Shown: positions 47,069 through 57,258, counted from the stretch's first letter. The stretch: 64,000 nucleotides of DNA from Erythrobacter sp. (GCA_019739335.1 CP073261.1:1618818-1682817); one strand, 5' to 3'. Notes: generated from the letters alone by a model not told the origin. Program-made: numbers and translations.

Positions 47069-47106
47069 CCGGCGGGGAGTTGCTCCTCCCTTTGACTTCC
47101 CGCCGG
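47069..47106 (+). other. Stable RNA hairpin between receptor and halogenase genes
   Basis: CCGGCGGGGAG (47069-47079) pairs with CTTCCCGCCGG (47096-47106), giving an 11-bp stem with one G-U pair and a 16-base loop. No U-tract follows, so it is not a standard terminator. Such a structure at the end of a receptor gene could stabilise its mRNA relative to the downstream operon genes. Confidence 0.6.
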
Positions 47107-47170
47107 TTCACTGTGCCTTACGGCCTGAGTATGACAGAAATCGACGCAGGCCCGGGCACAGGGGGAAGCC

Positions 47171-48685
47171 ATGATTGAGAACGTCCAGACCCGATATGTG
47201 ATCGCCGGTGGCGGCACCGCCGGGTGGATGACGGCAGCGGCGCTGGCGCGCTTTGCCCCGCCCGGCACGCAGATCGTGCTGGTCGAAAGCGACGCCATCG
47301 GCACCGTGGGCGTGGGCGAGGCGACGATCCCGCAGATCCACCTGTTCAACGCCGCGCTGGGGCTCGACGAGGCCGAATTCCTGCGCGAAACGCGCGGCAG
47401 CTTCAAGCTCGGTATCGAATTTGCCGGCTGGCGGCGCGAGGGCGAAAGCTACATGCACGCCTTCGGTGACGTGGGCCGCCCGCTCGGCCTGTTGCCGTTC
47501 CAGCATTACTGGCTGCGCGCGCAAAAGGCGGGGTTCGCCAAGCCGCTGCAACGCTACTCGCTCAACGAACTCGCTGCGCGCACTTTCCGGATGCATCGCG
47601 GCAAGACCGCTGCGGGGCGGGAAATGCCCTATGCCTATCATTTCGATGCGGGTCTCTATGCCGCGTTCCTGCGCCGCTATGCCGCGGCGCGCGGCGTGGT
47701 GCGGCTGGAAGGGACGATTGCCGATGTCGAACAGCACGGCGACAGCGGCGATATTGAAGCGCTGGTGCTGGGCGACGGGGAGCGGATCGAGGGGACTTTC
47801 TTCATCGACTGCACCGGCTTTCGCGGCCTGCTGATCGAACAGGCGCTGGGCGCGGGGTTCGATGACTGGAGCCGCTACCTCCCCTGCAACCGGGCAATGG
47901 CGGTGCCCTGCGAAGGCGGCGGCGATTTCACGCCCTATACCAAGGCCATCGCCCGCAAGGCCGGATGGCAATGGCGCATCCCCTTGCAGCACCGGATCGG
48001 CAACGGGCTGGTCTATTGCACCGACTATCTTTCGGACGAGGAAGCGCGCGAAATCCTGCTCGCCAATCTCGACGGTGCGCCGCAAGCCGATCCGCGCCCG
48101 ATTTCCTTCACCACCGGCAAGCGGCGGGTCCACTGGAAGAACAATTGCCTCGCCGTGGGCCTCGCCGCCGGGTTCATGGAACCGATGGAATCGACCTCGA
48201 TCCACCTGATCCAGAGTGCGATCAGCCGCTTCATGGCGGTGCTGCCGCAGGGGCGGGGTGAGGCGGCAACGGTCGACTGGTTCAACGCGCAGGCCGATTT
48301 CGAATGGGAGCGCATCCGCGATTTCCTCGTGCTGCACTACACCGCGAACGAGCGGATGGGGCAGCCGTTCTGGGATCACGTCCGCACGATGGAACTGCCC
48401 TCTACGCTGACGGCGAAGCTGGAGCAGTGGCGCGCGAGCGGCTTCATCCACCGCGAGCATGAGGAACTGTTCACCGAAGTGGGCTGGTTCCAGGTGCTGG
48501 CGGGGCAGGGCGTAGCCTCGCGCGGGTACAATCCGATTGCCGATGCACTGCCCGAGGCAGATCTGCGCAGGTTGTTGGACGAGACCGAACTGGCGCTGGT
48601 CGAAGCGGTGCGGCCAATGGCCGGCCATCTCGATTTCCTGCAAAAATATGTGCGCGGGGCGGCCCGCATGGAGGAACCCGCATGA
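47171..48685 (+). CDS. Tryptophan-halogenase-like flavoprotein
   Basis: This 504-residue protein is of the flavin-dependent halogenase family. FAD loop GGGTAG is at 13-18, and GVGEATIPQ near 47-55. Lys79 in SFKLGIEFAGW aligns by position with the catalytic Lys79 of tryptophan 7-halogenases. The WxWxIP motif is WQWRIP (266-271), and the EST triplet lies at 340-342 (FMEPMESTSIH). The catalytic set is thus intact. A substrate in a glucan locus is unexplained; a reduced-flavin partner is not encoded nearby. No signal peptide. GGGGGAAGCC precedes the ATG. Confidence 0.9.
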   Translation: MIENVQTRYVIAGGGTAGWMTAAALARFAPPGTQIVLVESDAIGTVGVGEATIPQIHLFNAALGLDEAEFLRETRGSFKLGIEFAGWRREGESYMHAFGDVGRPLGLLPFQHYWLRAQKAGFAKPLQRYSLNELAARTFRMHRGKTAAGREMPYAYHFDAGLYAAFLRRYAAARGVVRLEGTIADVEQHGDSGDIEALVLGDGERIEGTFFIDCTGFRGLLIEQALGAGFDDWSRYLPCNRAMAVPCEGGGDFTPYTKAIARKAGWQWRIPLQHRIGNGLVYCTDYLSDEEAREILLANLDGAPQADPRPISFTTGKRRVHWKNNCLAVGLAAGFMEPMESTSIHLIQSAISRFMAVLPQGRGEAATVDWFNAQADFEWERIRDFLVLHYTANERMGQPFWDHVRTMELPSTLTAKLEQWRASGFIHREHEELFTEVGWFQVLAGQGVASRGYNPIADALPEADLRRLLDETELALVEAVRPMAGHLDFLQKYVRGAARMEEPA

Positions 48686-50520
48686 TTTCCCGCCACCTTG
48701 TCGCCCTGCTGCTGGCGAGCGCCGCGCTGCCGGGCTGCGCCACCGCGCAACAGGCCGACGCTCCCGCCGAAACCACCTTCCTCGACCGCGCGCCGAGCGA
48801 GGAGATCGTCTACTTCGTCCTGCCCGACCGGTTCGAGAACGGCGATCCCAGCAACGACACCGGCGATTTCACCGGCGACCGGCTGCAAACCGGCTTCGAT
48901 CCCGCCGCGCGCGGGTTCTTCCACGGCGGCGACCTGGCGGGGCTGACCGCGCGGCTCGATTACCTCGAAGGGCTGGGCGTCACCGCGATCTGGTTCGCGC
49001 CGATATTCCAGAACAAGCCGGTGCAAGGCCCGCCGGGCGACGAGAGCGCGGGCTATCACGGCTATTGGGTCACCGATTTCACCCGGCCCGATGGGCATTT
49101 CGGCACGCGGGAAGAGTTTACTGCCTTCGTCGATGCCGCCCACGCGCGGGGGATGAAGGTCTACATGGACATCATCACCAACCACACCGCCGATGTCATC
49201 ACCTATGCCGATGGCGACGAGACGAACTTCGAATACCGCAGCATGGCGGACTATCCCTATTCCACGCGCGGCGGGCCGGATGGGGAGCCGGTCAATCCCG
49301 GCTTCATGGGGCACGAGGATTCGAGCGAGGAGAATTTCGCGCGACTGGTCGATCCGAACTACGCCTATATCCCGCAAGTGCCCGAAGCCGAGCGCGAGGT
49401 GAAAGTGCCTGCCTGGCTCAACGATCCGATCTACTACCACAACCGTGGCAACAGCAGCTTCACTGGCGAGGACAGCCGCTTCGGCGACTTTTCCGGGCTC
49501 GACGACCTGTTCACCGAACATCCGCGCGTGCGGGCAGGGATGATCGAAATCTTCTGCGACTGGATCACCCGGACCCGCGTGGACGGCTTCCGCATCGACA
49601 CTGCGCGGCATGTCGATCCTGGCTTCTGGCAGGTCTTCGTCCCGGCGATGGAAGATTGCTCGGAAGGCGCAGGCATCCCGAACTTCCACATGTTCGGCGA
49701 AGTCTACAAGGACATTCCGCAGAACGGCTATATCGCCGAATATACCCGCCGTGATGGGCTGCCCGCTGTTCTCGATTTCGCCTTCCAGGCGGCGATGCGC
49801 GAATTGATCGGACGCGAGAGCGGCACCGTGGTGCTGGCGCACATGTTCGATGGCGACGTGCTCTATGAAGGCGGGGAGGAGACCGCGCTGACCCTGCCGA
49901 CCTTCCTCGGCAATCACGACATGGGCCGCTTCTCCACCCTGATCCGCGAGGACCGCCCCGGCATTTCGCAGGAGGAACTGCTCGCCCGCGTGATGCTCGG
50001 CCACGCGATGATGCTCACGCTGCGCGGTTCGCCGGTGATCTATTACGGGGACGAGCAGGGCTTCGTCGGCGACGGCAACGACCAGCGCGCGCGCGAGGAC
50101 ATGTTCCCCAGCCGGACCGCCGAATACAACGACAACGTGCTGATCGGCACCAGCGCCACCACGGCTGACAGCAATTTCGATCAGGACCATCCGCTCTACC
50201 GCTTGATCGCCGAATTTGCTGCGATCCGTCGCGCGCACCCCGCGCTCACTCGTGGCCGCCAGCAGGTTCGCCATTACGAGCAGGAACCGGGCCTGTTCGC
50301 CGCCGCTCGCTTTGATCCCGATGACGGCACCGAATATCTCGCGGTGTTCAACACCACCGGTGAGGAACGCTCGGCCAACATTTGGGTCAACTACGCCGCC
50401 CGCGAGTTCGAGACGCTGGCCGGAGCATGCCCCGCGGCCGTCACCGCCCCCGGTAGCGCGGCATTCACGGTGCCCGCCTTCGGCTGGGCAGTGTGCCGTG
50501 TGAGCGAGAGCGCCGAATGA
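48682..50520 (+). CDS. GH13 alpha-amylase lipoprotein
   Basis: This 612-residue hydrolase has a lipoprotein signal (LALPGC-type lipobox, Cys19), so it is anchored to a membrane facing the periplasm or surface. The barrel starts at IVYFVLPDRFENGDPSNDTG. The nucleophile Asp lies in VDGFRIDTARHVD near residue 304. The acid/base Glu is in HMFGEVYK near 339, and the third Asp is in LGNHDMGRF near 413. A C-terminal beta domain ends the protein. It probably hydrolyses starch or pullulan-like glucans before uptake. Its start overlaps the halogenase stop by four bases. Confidence 0.92.
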   Translation: MISRHLVALLLASAALPGCATAQQADAPAETTFLDRAPSEEIVYFVLPDRFENGDPSNDTGDFTGDRLQTGFDPAARGFFHGGDLAGLTARLDYLEGLGVTAIWFAPIFQNKPVQGPPGDESAGYHGYWVTDFTRPDGHFGTREEFTAFVDAAHARGMKVYMDIITNHTADVITYADGDETNFEYRSMADYPYSTRGGPDGEPVNPGFMGHEDSSEENFARLVDPNYAYIPQVPEAEREVKVPAWLNDPIYYHNRGNSSFTGEDSRFGDFSGLDDLFTEHPRVRAGMIEIFCDWITRTRVDGFRIDTARHVDPGFWQVFVPAMEDCSEGAGIPNFHMFGEVYKDIPQNGYIAEYTRRDGLPAVLDFAFQAAMRELIGRESGTVVLAHMFDGDVLYEGGEETALTLPTFLGNHDMGRFSTLIREDRPGISQEELLARVMLGHAMMLTLRGSPVIYYGDEQGFVGDGNDQRAREDMFPSRTAEYNDNVLIGTSATTADSNFDQDHPLYRLIAEFAAIRRAHPALTRGRQQVRHYEQEPGLFAAARFDPDDGTEYLAVFNTTGEERSANIWVNYAAREFETLAGACPAAVTAPGSAAFTVPAFGWAVCRVSESAE

Positions 50521-52115
50521 GCAGCCGCATGAGCACTGGCCTCCCTTGGTGGAAGGGCGCGGCTATCTACCAGATCTATCCGCGCAGCTTCATGGACGCG
50601 AACGGCGACGGCATCGGCGATCTGCCGGGCATCACCAGCCGCCTCGATCACGTCGCCTCGCTCGGCGTCGATGCGATCTGGGTCAGCCCGTTCTTCACCA
50701 GCCCGATGAAGGATTTCGGCTACGACGTGGCCGATTACTGCGATGTCGATCCGATCTTCGGGACGCTGGCAGACTTCGATGCACTGGTGGCGCGGGCGCA
50801 TGAGCTCGATCTGAAGGTGCTGATCGACCAGGTCTATTCGCACACTTCGGACGAACACGCGTGGTTTGCGCAAAGCCGCTCCAGCCGCGAGAACGCCAGG
50901 GCCGACTGGTACGTCTGGGCCGATCCCAAGCCCGATGGCTCGCCGCCTTCGAACTGGCAGTCGGTGTTCGGCGGCCCGGCATGGACCTGGGATGCGCGGC
51001 GGCGGCAGTATTACCTGCACAATTTCCTCAGCTCGCAGCCGCAGCTGAACCTGCACAATCCTGCGGTTCAGGACGCCGTGCTGGACGTGATGCGTTTCTG
51101 GCTGGATCGCGGAGTCGATGGCTTCCGCATCGATGCGCTTAATTTCGCGATGCACGATCCCGCGCTGCGCGATAATCCCCCCGCGCCGGAGACTAACAGG
51201 CAGCGCACCCGCTCGTTCGATTTCCAGCTCAAGGTGCACAACCAGTCGCACCCTGACATTCCGCGCTTCATCGAACGCATCCGTGCGCTGACCGACAGCT
51301 ATCAGGGCATTTTCACCGTTGCCGAAGTGGGCGGGGATGAGGCCGATGCCGAAATGAAGGCCTTCACGGCGGGAGAGACTCACCTCAATTCCGCCTACGG
51401 CTTCGATTTCCTCTACGCCGAGCGGCTGACCCCTTCGCTGGTCTGCGCGGCGCTGTCGCACTGGCCCGCGACCGAAGGCGTGGGCTGGCCGAGCTGGGCG
51501 TTCGAGAACCACGATGCCCCGCGTGCACTGAGCCGCTGGTGCGAACCCGATCAGCGCGAGGCCTTCGCGCGGATGAAGATGGCGCTGCTGGCTGTCTTGC
51601 GCGGCAACATCATCCTCTATCAGGGCGAGGAGCTGGGACTGACTCAGGTCGATATTCCGTTCGAACAGCTCCACGATCCCGAAGCCATCGCCAACTGGCC
51701 GCTCACCCTGAGCCGCGATGGCGCGCGCACGCCGATGCCGTGGGAGAGCTGCGAACACGGCGGGTTCGGCGAGACGGCCCCATGGCTGCCGCTGGGCGAG
51801 GAAAACCTTGGCCGCGCGGTGCAGGCGCAGAACGCGCAAGAAGCCTCGCTGCTCCACCACACCCGCGCGATGCTGGCGCTGCGACGCGCGCATCCGGCGC
51901 TGCGGCACGGTGCGGTGTCGCGCTGCGACGTGCGCGGCCAGATGCTGGTGCTCGGCCGCCGCTCCGACGAGGAATGTGTGCGCGCCTTCGTCAATCTCGG
52001 CCCCGATCCGGTCGCGCTCGTTCCGGGCGAGGCCGATGGTGAAGTGCTCGCCGCCGTCAATGGCGCGAGCGCCGCAATCCTTCCTCCCTTTGCAGTACTG
52101 GTGGTGCAGGCATGA
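50517..52115 (+). CDS. Cytoplasmic GH13 alpha-glucosidase (oligo-1,6-glucosidase type)
   Basis: This 532-residue enzyme has no signal peptide, so it is likely cytoplasmic. The N-terminal WWKGAAIYQIYPRSFMDANG is typical of alpha-glucosidases. The nucleophile Asp is in GVDGFRIDALNF near residue 205, the acid/base Glu in FTVAEVGG near 270, and the third Asp in FENHDAPRAL near 331. It resembles the GH13_23 type found with maltose-uptake loci. It would cleave imported maltose and maltodextrins to glucose for Glk. ATG at 50517 overlaps the upstream stop by four bases; the next gene overlaps likewise. Confidence 0.92.
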   Translation: MSSRMSTGLPWWKGAAIYQIYPRSFMDANGDGIGDLPGITSRLDHVASLGVDAIWVSPFFTSPMKDFGYDVADYCDVDPIFGTLADFDALVARAHELDLKVLIDQVYSHTSDEHAWFAQSRSSRENARADWYVWADPKPDGSPPSNWQSVFGGPAWTWDARRRQYYLHNFLSSQPQLNLHNPAVQDAVLDVMRFWLDRGVDGFRIDALNFAMHDPALRDNPPAPETNRQRTRSFDFQLKVHNQSHPDIPRFIERIRALTDSYQGIFTVAEVGGDEADAEMKAFTAGETHLNSAYGFDFLYAERLTPSLVCAALSHWPATEGVGWPSWAFENHDAPRALSRWCEPDQREAFARMKMALLAVLRGNIILYQGEELGLTQVDIPFEQLHDPEAIANWPLTLSRDGARTPMPWESCEHGGFGETAPWLPLGEENLGRAVQAQNAQEASLLHHTRAMLALRRAHPALRHGAVSRCDVRGQMLVLGRRSDEECVRAFVNLGPDPVALVPGEADGEVLAAVNGASAAILPPFAVLVVQA

Positions 52116-54145
52116 CCTATCTTCGTTCGCTGATCGCATTTGCGGCGTTTCTGGCCGTTCCCGGCTTCGCGCTGGCGGGAGAAGTCACTTCGCCTGACGG
52201 GCGCATCACCGCTTCGCTCACTGTGGACGGCGAGGGCAAGCCCACTTGGACGGTGACACGCGACGGCGAAGTACTGATCGCGCCGTCGGGCCTCGGCTTC
52301 AATCTCGAGAACGAAGATCCGCTGCGGCGCAATTTCGCAATCGTGGCCGAAGGCACTTCGAGCAGCGAAAGCACCTGGGAACAGCCGTGGGGCGAGCGCC
52401 GGTTCGTGGTCGATCACCACAACGAACTGGCGGTCACCTTCCGCCAGCAGGACGCGATGGCGCGCGAATTCACCGTGCGCCTGCGAGTGTTCGATAATGG
52501 CCTGGGCTTTCGCTACGAAATGCCCGATCGCGGCGAAACGCGGATTGCCGAGGAACTGACCGAATTCGTCATCGCGCCCGAAGGCGAGGCGTGGTGGATT
52601 CAGGCAGGCGACTGGAACCGCTACGAATACCTCTACCACAACACACCGATCGACGCGGTTTCCATGGCGCACACGCCGATCACTTTCCGGCTGGAAGACG
52701 GCACCCACCTGTCGCTGCACGAAGCCGCGCTGGTCGATTACTCGGGCATGTGGTTGCAGCACATGGGCGGGCAACGCTTCCGCTCGACGCTCGCGCCGTC
52801 GAGCCGCGGGGCCAAGGTCGTGCGCAACGGGGCTTTCACTACCCCGTGGCGGACGCTGCGCATCAGCGATGACGCCGCTGGGCTGGTCGAGAACGATCTC
52901 GAACTCAACCTCAACGAACCCAATGTGCTCGGCGATGTCAGCTGGTTCGAACCGGCCAAGTACATCGGCATCTGGTGGGGGATGATTTCCAACCGCTGGA
53001 CCTGGGCGCAGGGCGACCGCCACGGCGCGACGACCGAACGGACGCTGGAATATATCGATTTCGCCGCCGAGAACGGCTTTCGCGGGGTGCTGGTCGAAGG
53101 CTGGGACTATGGCTGGGACGGAACATGGTTCGGCAACGGGCGCGATTTCAGCTTTACCGAAAGCTATCCCGATTTCGATCTGGGGCGGGTGACAAGCTAT
53201 GCCCGTGAACGCGGCGTGCGGCTGATCGGCCATCACGAAACCGGCGGCAACATCGCCAATTACGAAGCGCAGCTTGAAGACGCGATGGCGCTCTACGGGC
53301 GGCTGGGTGTCGATCTGGTCAAGACCGGCTATGTCGCCGATGCGGGTTCGATCATCTCCTGCAATGCCGATATTGCTGATCCGTGCGAGGGACAGGTGAT
53401 GGAATGGCACGACGGGCAGCGGCAGGTGCAGCATCACCTGCGCGTGGTGCAGGAAGCGGCAGCCAACCGCGTGGCGGTGAATCCGCACGAGCCGGTGAAG
53501 GATACAGGCCTGCGCCGCACCTATCCCAACTGGGTGGCGCGTGAGGGCGCGCGGGGGCAGGAATACAATGCCTGGAGCGAATGGGGCAATGGCCCCGATC
53601 ATGAACCGACGCTGGTCTATACCCGGATGCTGTCCGGCCCGATGGACTACACACCGGGCGTGCTCAGCCTGATGGGCGACAATGGCGTGCCGTTCTCCTC
53701 GACCCTCGCGAAGCAGCTTGGCCTTTATCTGGCGATCTATTCGCCGATCCAGATGGCGGCGGACTTCATCGAAAGCCTCGAAGCGCACCCGCGCGAGCTC
53801 GAATTCATCCGCGCCGTGCCCGCCGACTGGGCGGAAAGCCACCTGATCGCGGGCGAAGTGGGCGACTACGCGATTTTCGCGCGCAAGGACCGCAATTCTC
53901 AGGACTGGTATGCGGGCGGCATCAACGACGCTACGCCGCGGGACGTGACGCTCGATTTCGCCTTCCTCGAAGAGGGCGTGACCTATCGCGCGACGGTGTG
54001 GGAGGACGGCGAAGGTGCGACCTACCTTACCGAGGCGCGGCACAACATTGCCTATGACAGCTTCGAGGTTCGTGCGGGTGAGGAACACAGCTTCCACCTC
54101 GCGCCCGGCGGCGGTCTGGCGATCCGGCTCCAGCCGGTGCAGTGA
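52112..54145 (+). CDS. Exported GH97 alpha-glucosidase
   Basis: This 677-residue protein has a signal peptide (about residues 1-23, after ALA). The N-terminal beta-sandwich is typical of GH97, followed by a (beta/alpha)8 barrel with LVEGWDYGWDGTWFGNGRDF, LIGHHETGGNIANYEAQLED, NPHEPVKDTGLRRTYPNW and MLSGPMDYTPGV. These match the SusB-type alpha-glucosidase branch, which is usually calcium-dependent. It would trim oligosaccharides in the periplasm. It overlaps both neighbours by four bases. Confidence 0.93.
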   Translation: MTYLRSLIAFAAFLAVPGFALAGEVTSPDGRITASLTVDGEGKPTWTVTRDGEVLIAPSGLGFNLENEDPLRRNFAIVAEGTSSSESTWEQPWGERRFVVDHHNELAVTFRQQDAMAREFTVRLRVFDNGLGFRYEMPDRGETRIAEELTEFVIAPEGEAWWIQAGDWNRYEYLYHNTPIDAVSMAHTPITFRLEDGTHLSLHEAALVDYSGMWLQHMGGQRFRSTLAPSSRGAKVVRNGAFTTPWRTLRISDDAAGLVENDLELNLNEPNVLGDVSWFEPAKYIGIWWGMISNRWTWAQGDRHGATTERTLEYIDFAAENGFRGVLVEGWDYGWDGTWFGNGRDFSFTESYPDFDLGRVTSYARERGVRLIGHHETGGNIANYEAQLEDAMALYGRLGVDLVKTGYVADAGSIISCNADIADPCEGQVMEWHDGQRQVQHHLRVVQEAAANRVAVNPHEPVKDTGLRRTYPNWVAREGARGQEYNAWSEWGNGPDHEPTLVYTRMLSGPMDYTPGVLSLMGDNGVPFSSTLAKQLGLYLAIYSPIQMAADFIESLEAHPRELEFIRAVPADWAESHLIAGEVGDYAIFARKDRNSQDWYAGGINDATPRDVTLDFAFLEEGVTYRATVWEDGEGATYLTEARHNIAYDSFEVRAGEEHSFHLAPGGGLAIRLQPVQ

Positions 54146-55635
54146 GCGAGAGCACGCCCACACCGCACATCGTCGTCCTCGGCGGGGGCAGCGCCGGGTG
54201 GATCACCGCCTGCCTGCTGCACCATCGCTGGGGAGCGAAGGGCGGGCGGGTGACGGTGGTCGAGAGCCCGGAAATCGGCATCATCGGCGTGGGCGAGGGC
54301 TCGACCCCGCAGTTGAAGGCGATGTTCGATCATCTCGGCATTGCCGAAGCCGAATGGATGGCCGCCTGCGATGCCACCTACAAGCTCGGCATTTGTTTCA
54401 CCGGCTGGAGCGAGCGGGCGGGCTTCGACAGCTACTTCCATCCCTTTCCCGGCCCGGTGGACCTGCATTCCGAACCCGGCTTTGTCCACAATTGCACGCT
54501 CGCCCGGCGCGGGTTCGATGTGCCGGCGCATCCCGATGACTGGTTTCTGGCGAGCGTGCTGGCGGAAGCGGGCAGGGGGCCGCATCCGGCGGAGAACTTC
54601 CCCTTCGCGCCCAGCTACGGCTACCATTTCGATGCCTACAAGCTCGGTGCTTTCCTGCGCGACTGGGCGGTGGCGCGCGGTGTTGAGCACCGGTCGCTGA
54701 AAGTGGTCGAGGTGGAACTTGCGGGCGAGGGCGAAGTCGCCGCGCTGCTCTGCGAGGGCGGGGAGCGGGTCGAAGGCGATTTGTTCGTCGATTGCTCGGG
54801 CTTCCGCGCCAAGATCGCGCAGGGTGCGCTGGGGGGCGAATTCCTGCCCTTCGCGGATAACCTGTTCAACGATAGTGCGGTAGTCATCCCCACTGCGCGG
54901 GTGGCCGAGCTCCGCCCGCAGACCGGGGCCGTGGCGATGGCGGCGGGCTGGCGCTGGAACATCCCGCTCACCAGTCGCACCGGCAACGGCTACGTCTATT
55001 CCTCGCGCTACATTTCCGACGAGGCCGCCGCCGCCGAACTGCTCGCCGCCGTGGGGCTCGAGGAAGGCGAGGCGGAGCCGCGCTTCCTCAAGATGAAGGT
55101 CGGGCGGATGGCGGAAAGCTGGCGCGGCAACTGCCTTGCCGCCGGGTTGGCGCAGGGGTTCATCGAACCGCTGGAGGCGACTGCGCTGCACATTGTCATC
55201 GCCACCGCGCTCGAATTCGCCGATGCGTGGGAGAGGGGTGGGTTCACCCCGCAACACCGCGACCAGTTCAACGCCGACATTGTCGCGCGCTACGATGCGA
55301 TCCGCGATTACATCGTCGCGCATTACCGCCTGAACCAGCGGCGCGACACGCCTTATTGGCGCGACAATGCGGCCAACCAGAACCTGTCGGACGGGCTGAA
55401 AGCGATGCTGACCGCGTGGTTCACCCATCAGGACATGGGCACCGCCAATCGTCAGCAATACCGCATCGAAGCCTATTCCGCCTCGAGCTGGCATTGCCTT
55501 TTCGCAGGCTACGGCACTTTCCCGCCACCGGAGAAAATGCTCCCCCTCCCGCCCGGCGCAAATGCCGCCAATGTCGAGCAGATCCGCGCCCTGCTCACCG
55601 CCTGCGCCAGCAATTTCGCGCCCGCCCGCTGGTAG
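54142..55635 (+). CDS. Second tryptophan-halogenase-like flavoprotein
   Basis: This is a 497-residue paralogue of the gene at 47171. FAD loop GGGSAG is at 14-19, a Lys in ATYKLGICFTGW is at 81, and WRWNIP is at 270-275. Two differences from classical halogenases stand out. The GVGEATIP block reads GVGEGSTPQ, and the EST triplet reads EAT (345-347). It starts at GTG overlapping the GH97 stop and ends the operon. Whether it halogenates, and what, is unknown. No signal peptide is present, so it works in the cytoplasm. Confidence 0.87.
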   Translation: MSESTPTPHIVVLGGGSAGWITACLLHHRWGAKGGRVTVVESPEIGIIGVGEGSTPQLKAMFDHLGIAEAEWMAACDATYKLGICFTGWSERAGFDSYFHPFPGPVDLHSEPGFVHNCTLARRGFDVPAHPDDWFLASVLAEAGRGPHPAENFPFAPSYGYHFDAYKLGAFLRDWAVARGVEHRSLKVVEVELAGEGEVAALLCEGGERVEGDLFVDCSGFRAKIAQGALGGEFLPFADNLFNDSAVVIPTARVAELRPQTGAVAMAAGWRWNIPLTSRTGNGYVYSSRYISDEAAAAELLAAVGLEEGEAEPRFLKMKVGRMAESWRGNCLAAGLAQGFIEPLEATALHIVIATALEFADAWERGGFTPQHRDQFNADIVARYDAIRDYIVAHYRLNQRRDTPYWRDNAANQNLSDGLKAMLTAWFTHQDMGTANRQQYRIEAYSASSWHCLFAGYGTFPPPEKMLPLPPGANAANVEQIRALLTACASNFAPARW

Positions 55636-55720
55636 CGCCATGCATCGCAGCAGCGCGGTCCGCTCCGGTTGACCGCATCAGGTTTCCCGTGCAACGGCAT
55701 GGCCGCAGAGGAGCCTGCCG

Positions 55721-57253
55721 ATGTCCGCCAATATCGCCGAAATGGAACGCCGCCGTCTCGCTGCCCGCATGGGCGGCGGGCAGAAGCGGATCGACGCGCA
55801 GCACGCCAAGGGCAAGCTGACCGCGCGCGAGCGGCTTGATGTGCTGCTCGATGAAGACAGCTTCGAAGAGCTCGACACTTACGTGGAGCACGACTGCACC
55901 GATTTCGGGATGCAGGACCAGAAGATCCCCGGCGACGGTGTGGTGACGGGCTCTGGCACGATCGACGGGCGGCTGGTCTACGTCTTCAGCCAGGATTTCA
56001 CCGTCTTCGGCGGCTCGCTCAGCAAGCGCCATGCGGAGAAGATCTGCAAGGTGATGGACATGGCGATGAAGGTCGGTGCGCCGGTGATCGGCCTGAATGA
56101 CAGCGGTGGCGCGCGCATCCAGGAAGGCGTCGCCAGCCTTGGCGGCTATGCCGACGTGTTCCAGTTGAACGTGCTCGCCAGCGGCGTGGTGCCGCAGCTC
56201 TCGCTCATCATGGGCCCTTGCGCGGGCGGGGCGGTCTATTCCCCGGCGATGACCGACTTCATCTTCATGGTGAAGGACAGCTCGTACATGTTCGTCACCG
56301 GCCCGGAAGTGGTGAAAACCGTCACCAACGAGGTCGTCACGCAGGAGGAACTGGGCGGGGCGATCACGCATACGACCAAGACCTCGGTCGCCGATCTGGC
56401 GCTGGAAAACGATATCGAAGCGCTGCTCGCCGCTCGCGAACTGATCGGCTTCCTCCCCGCCAGCAACCGCGCCCCGCTCCCCGAATTGCCCACCGATGAC
56501 CCTTGGGACCGGCGCGAGGACAGCCTCGATACGATCATTCCCGCCAATGCCAACCAGCCCTATGACATGCACGAAGTCATCGCCAAGGTTGTAGACGAGG
56601 GAACCTTCTTCGAAATCCAGCCCAGGTTCGCGGGCAATATCATCACCGGCTTCGGCCGGATCGAGGGCCGCCCGGTGGGCGTGGTCGCCAACCAGCCGAT
56701 GGTGCTGGCGGGCGTGCTCGACATCAATTCCAGCCGCAAGGCGGCGCGCTTCGTGCGTTTCTGCGATGCCTTCTCGATCCCGATCGTCACTTTCGTGGAC
56801 GTCCCCGGCTTCCTCCCCGGAACCGCGCAGGAACTGGGCGGGATCATCAAGCACGGCGCGAAACTGCTGTTCGCCTATGGCGAGGCGACCGTGCCCAAGA
56901 TCACCGTCATCACCCGCAAGGCCTACGGCGGCGCCTACGACGTGATGGCGAGCAAGCACCTGCGCGGCGACTTGAACTACGCCTGGCCCACGGCGGAAAT
57001 CGCGGTGATGGGCGCGAAGGGAGCGGTAGAGATCATCTTCCGGCAGGACCGCGACGATCCGGAGAAGATTGCCGAGAAGACGAAGGAATACGAGGATCGG
57101 TTCGCGAACCCGTTCGTGGCAGCATCACGCGGCTATATCGACGAGGTGATCCACCCGCATTCGACGCGGCGACGGATCGCTTTGGGGCTGCGGAAACTGC
57201 GCGGGAAGGTGCTGGAGAACCCGTGGAAGAAGCATGACAACCTGCCTCTCTAG
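55721..57253 (+). CDS. pccB: Propionyl-CoA carboxylase beta subunit
   Basis: This 510-residue carboxyltransferase subunit carries the two crotonase-fold halves. Family blocks include the N-terminal [57 protein letters not shown] and, in the second half, [15 protein letters not shown] and [17 protein letters not shown]. It transfers CO2 from biotin to propionyl-CoA. The alpha subunit lies 3.5 kb downstream, separated by the mutase and inserted elements. The family C repeat begins six bases after its stop. Confidence 0.94.
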   Translation: MSANIAEMERRRLAARMGGGQKRIDAQHAKGKLTARERLDVLLDEDSFEELDTYVEHDCTDFGMQDQKIPGDGVVTGSGTIDGRLVYVFSQDFTVFGGSLSKRHAEKICKVMDMAMKVGAPVIGLNDSGGARIQEGVASLGGYADVFQLNVLASGVVPQLSLIMGPCAGGAVYSPAMTDFIFMVKDSSYMFVTGPEVVKTVTNEVVTQEELGGAITHTTKTSVADLALENDIEALLAARELIGFLPASNRAPLPELPTDDPWDRREDSLDTIIPANANQPYDMHEVIAKVVDEGTFFEIQPRFAGNIITGFGRIEGRPVGVVANQPMVLAGVLDINSSRKAARFVRFCDAFSIPIVTFVDVPGFLPGTAQELGGIIKHGAKLLFAYGEATVPKITVITRKAYGGAYDVMASKHLRGDLNYAWPTAEIAVMGAKGAVEIIFRQDRDDPEKIAEKTKEYEDRFANPFVAASRGYIDEVIHPHSTRRRIALGLRKLRGKVLENPWKKHDNLPL

Positions 57254-57258
57254 GAACT

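Noticed and set aside
51644-54163. Long minus-strand open frame opposite the GH97 gene
   Set aside because: It follows the high third-position GC of the plus-strand gene and shows no motif of its own.
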